Position numbers and translations under genes: made by a program | NCBI RefSeq assembly: GCF_001675165.1 | Contig: NZ_LROS01000077.1 | Coordinates: 98,079 to 162,078, forward strand | Source: Clostridium ragsdalei P11 | GTDB lineage: Bacteria; Bacillota; Clostridia; Clostridiales; Clostridiaceae | Length of the DNA stretch: 64,000 nt | Direction of reading: 5' to 3' | Notes under the pieces: model-generated | Told to the model about the DNA's origin: nothing | What the model saw: the letters and a program-made list of their open reading frames with translations, nothing else | Database searches by the model: none | In this document: one piece after another, positions 62,448-64,000 of the stretch | Position numbering within the stretch: position 1 is the stretch's first letter | How the letters are laid out: each line of letters starts with the position of its first letter

Positions 62448-63893
62448 ATGAAACTTAAGAAAATTTTTAGTAATGGTAGAATCAATATCTTATTAAAGTA
62501 TTCTTCTATTAAATATATAGCATTAATCATTGCATTTTTAAAAGGAATAGTTAATGCTGGGGCACTTGGACCTGAATTATTAGGTGTACTCGGCAATCTG
62601 CTGCTTATTTTAAGTTATCTATCCTATTCTAATCTGGGGATATTATATTCCATGAATAGAGAATATGTCATATATGAATCAACTAACGAGAAAGATAAAG
62701 CGAGTAAAGTTATTAGTACATCTTTTACGGCATTATTGGTATTGTCAATATTATTAATAGCAGCTGGTATAATTGCTAAATTCATATATAAGGATAATTT
62801 AGGCAATTATATTTTGCTGGTTTTTATTATAGGAATTTTAGAGCAGTATAGAAGTTTCTATATTAATTATTATAGGCTGGTTAATAAGGTTAGAAAGATA
62901 AATTTTATAGAGCTTATCAATAATGTATTATCATTTGTGCTGATAATCATATCTATAAAATATTTTAAAATATATTCTGTATTAATAGCTATGTTCATAG
63001 CGGATATTATAGTTTTTATCTATGGTTATAAAAATAGTGAAAAGATTAAACTGAGCATAGATAAAAAAGTTTTAAAAGATTTAATAATAGTTGGAGTTCC
63101 ATTACTTATATATAATTTGGGATTTTATATTCTAACAACAGTTGACAGGTTGATGACAATTAATTTTTTAGGATACAGGGATTTAGGATACTACACATTT
63201 TCAAATCAGCTTGTAAATGGGACTATGGTATTCATATCCTCGGTTTTGTTTTTATATTATCCTAAAGTCATAAAAAATTTATATATTAATGGAAATAATG
63301 ACAGAAGACAAATTTTAAAAAGAATAGAACAGTATACTAGGTATGTAGAAGTTTTAGGAGTAGTTTTATGCTTAGTAGGCATAATATTAATAAAACCTTT
63401 TACCAATATAATTTTACCTAAATATTCTGTAAGTATTGATATATATCGAATATTGGTTTTTGGTGGAGTTTTCAGCGAAATATCCTATTTTGCCAATGTT
63501 TTTACCGTATCAAATAAAAAGCAGATATATTCAGTGTATCTACAATGTTTAGCAACTGCAGCAGCAGTTATTCTTAATTATATTTTCATTGAATCAGGCA
63601 TGGGGATAATTGGAGTTTCATTGGCAACCTTGATGACCAATATATTGTATTCCATAATGCAGCATTTGATATATCTAAAGATATTAAACTTAAAAATAAG
63701 CTTTATAAGGAATACTTTAAAGGTATATCTAAAATTTACATCATTTACAGTTATATGTATAGCTCTTAGCTTTATAAATATAAATTTTATCTTATATATT
63801 GTGACTCTTAGTGCTATAACGTTTATTTTATATTATAGAAATTTAAGAAATATGATAATTGATATGGGAAAGTTATATAGGGTTTCTAACTAA
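62448..63893 (+). CDS. Wzx-like oligosaccharide flippase, cluster 2
   Basis: 481 aa, twelve to fourteen membrane segments. The first helix ends GIVNAGALGPELLGVLGNL and a middle segment VDRLMTINFLGYRDLGYYTF matches the MOP/PST flippase pattern. It would move the pseudaminic acid-containing unit across the membrane. It is unlike the cluster-1 flippase in sequence, as expected for different cargo. Confidence 0.88.
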   Translation: MKLKKIFSNGRINILLKYSSIKYIALIIAFLKGIVNAGALGPELLGVLGNLLLILSYLSYSNLGILYSMNREYVIYESTNEKDKASKVISTSFTALLVLSILLIAAGIIAKFIYKDNLGNYILLVFIIGILEQYRSFYINYYRLVNKVRKINFIELINNVLSFVLIIISIKYFKIYSVLIAMFIADIIVFIYGYKNSEKIKLSIDKKVLKDLIIVGVPLLIYNLGFYILTTVDRLMTINFLGYRDLGYYTFSNQLVNGTMVFISSVLFLYYPKVIKNLYINGNNDRRQILKRIEQYTRYVEVLGVVLCLVGIILIKPFTNIILPKYSVSIDIYRILVFGGVFSEISYFANVFTVSNKKQIYSVYLQCLATAAAVILNYIFIESGMGIIGVSLATLMTNILYSIMQHLIYLKILNLKISFIRNTLKVYLKFTSFTVICIALSFININFILYIVTLSAITFILYYRNLRNMIIDMGKLYRVSN

Positions 63894-63964
63894 AATATTA
63901 ACTTATACAGAATAATTAAAATTCTTCTCCAAATACTAAATGTACGGAGAAAGGAGTTTTAATT

Positions 63965-64000
63965 ATGGGAAGAAAATCATTTGAAATAGAATCACTGTAT
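63965..64000 (+). CDS. Start of an unidentified gene
   Basis: An ATG eight bases after AAGGAG opens a frame of 12 codons (GRKSFEIESLY) that runs off the right edge. Too short to identify. The 71-base gap before it holds TTCTCC ... GGAGAA, a weak inverted repeat. Confidence 0.5.
   Translation, partial: MGRKSFEIESLY

Overview
The window looks like a chromosomal segment of a low-GC, endospore-former-type Firmicute, most probably Clostridium sensu stricto. The grounds are AT-rich DNA, almost exclusive AGA/AGG arginine codons in most genes, cell-wall-binding type 2 (CWB2) surface proteins, a SLAP-domain protein, DUF1659/DUF2922 small proteins, WG-repeat protein, and TTG starts behind strong GGAGG sites. 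The species cannot be fixed from the sequence alone; the C. kluyveri / C. ljungdahlii neighbourhood is a guess.

Layout. (1) 1-5.0 kb, minus strand: the start of a CWB2 protein, then an operon-like group of a secreted protein of unknown function, a BcrA/LanF-like ABC ATPase, its permease, a histidine kinase and an OmpR-type response regulator. (2) 5.3-10.3 kb: two secreted TolC-like helical proteins, a small lipoprotein and a WG-repeat protein, separated by two kinds of palindromic repeat. (3) 10.5-20.5 kb: SLAP protein, two CWB2 proteins, a YpmS-like membrane protein, then the capsule control trio (Wzz/YveK-like copolymerase, CpsB-type phosphatase, CpsD-type tyrosine kinase), DUF1659 and DUF2922 proteins, and two sigma-70-like genes. 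(4) 21.4-46.6 kb: a first polysaccharide cluster, with an initiating sugar transferase, GDP-fucose synthesis (gmd, fcl), many glycosyltransferases including a GT11 fucosyltransferase, a Wzy-like polymerase, a Wzx-like flippase, UDP-glucose dehydrogenase, a UDP-glucuronate epimerase-like enzyme, acyltransferases and ManC. This part is scarred by an IS630-type element, an IS4-like transposase relic and at least six gene fragments. (5) 46.7-48.5 kb: an antitoxin without a visible toxin and an Rpn/PD-(D/E)XK gene split by a 175-bp palindromic element. (6) 48.7-64 kb: a second polysaccharide cluster with its own initiating transferase, glycosyltransferases, polymerase, flippase and a complete-looking pseudaminic acid pathway (PseB, PseC, a PseF-PseH fusion, PseI, PseG).

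How it fits together (inference). The kinase/phosphatase/copolymerase trio probably controls chain length for one or both polymers. Cluster 1 would make a polymer with fucose and probably uronic acid; cluster 2 one with pseudaminic acid. CWB2 proteins in C. difficile are anchored by a cell-wall polysaccharide, so the surface proteins and glycans here may belong to one cell-envelope system. The two initiating transferases are close paralogues, and each is preceded by a copy of the same ~206-nt long hairpin, in opposite orientations.

The most unusual items are the exactly reversible palindromic insertion in the Rpn gene, the paired long hairpins, the PseF-PseH fusion, the hairpin that would bury the ribosome binding site of the unknown secreted protein, the C-terminal module shared by a CWB2 protein and the YpmS-like protein, and a possible A7-tract frameshift switch in an acyltransferase. 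No rRNA, tRNA or CRISPR array was seen.
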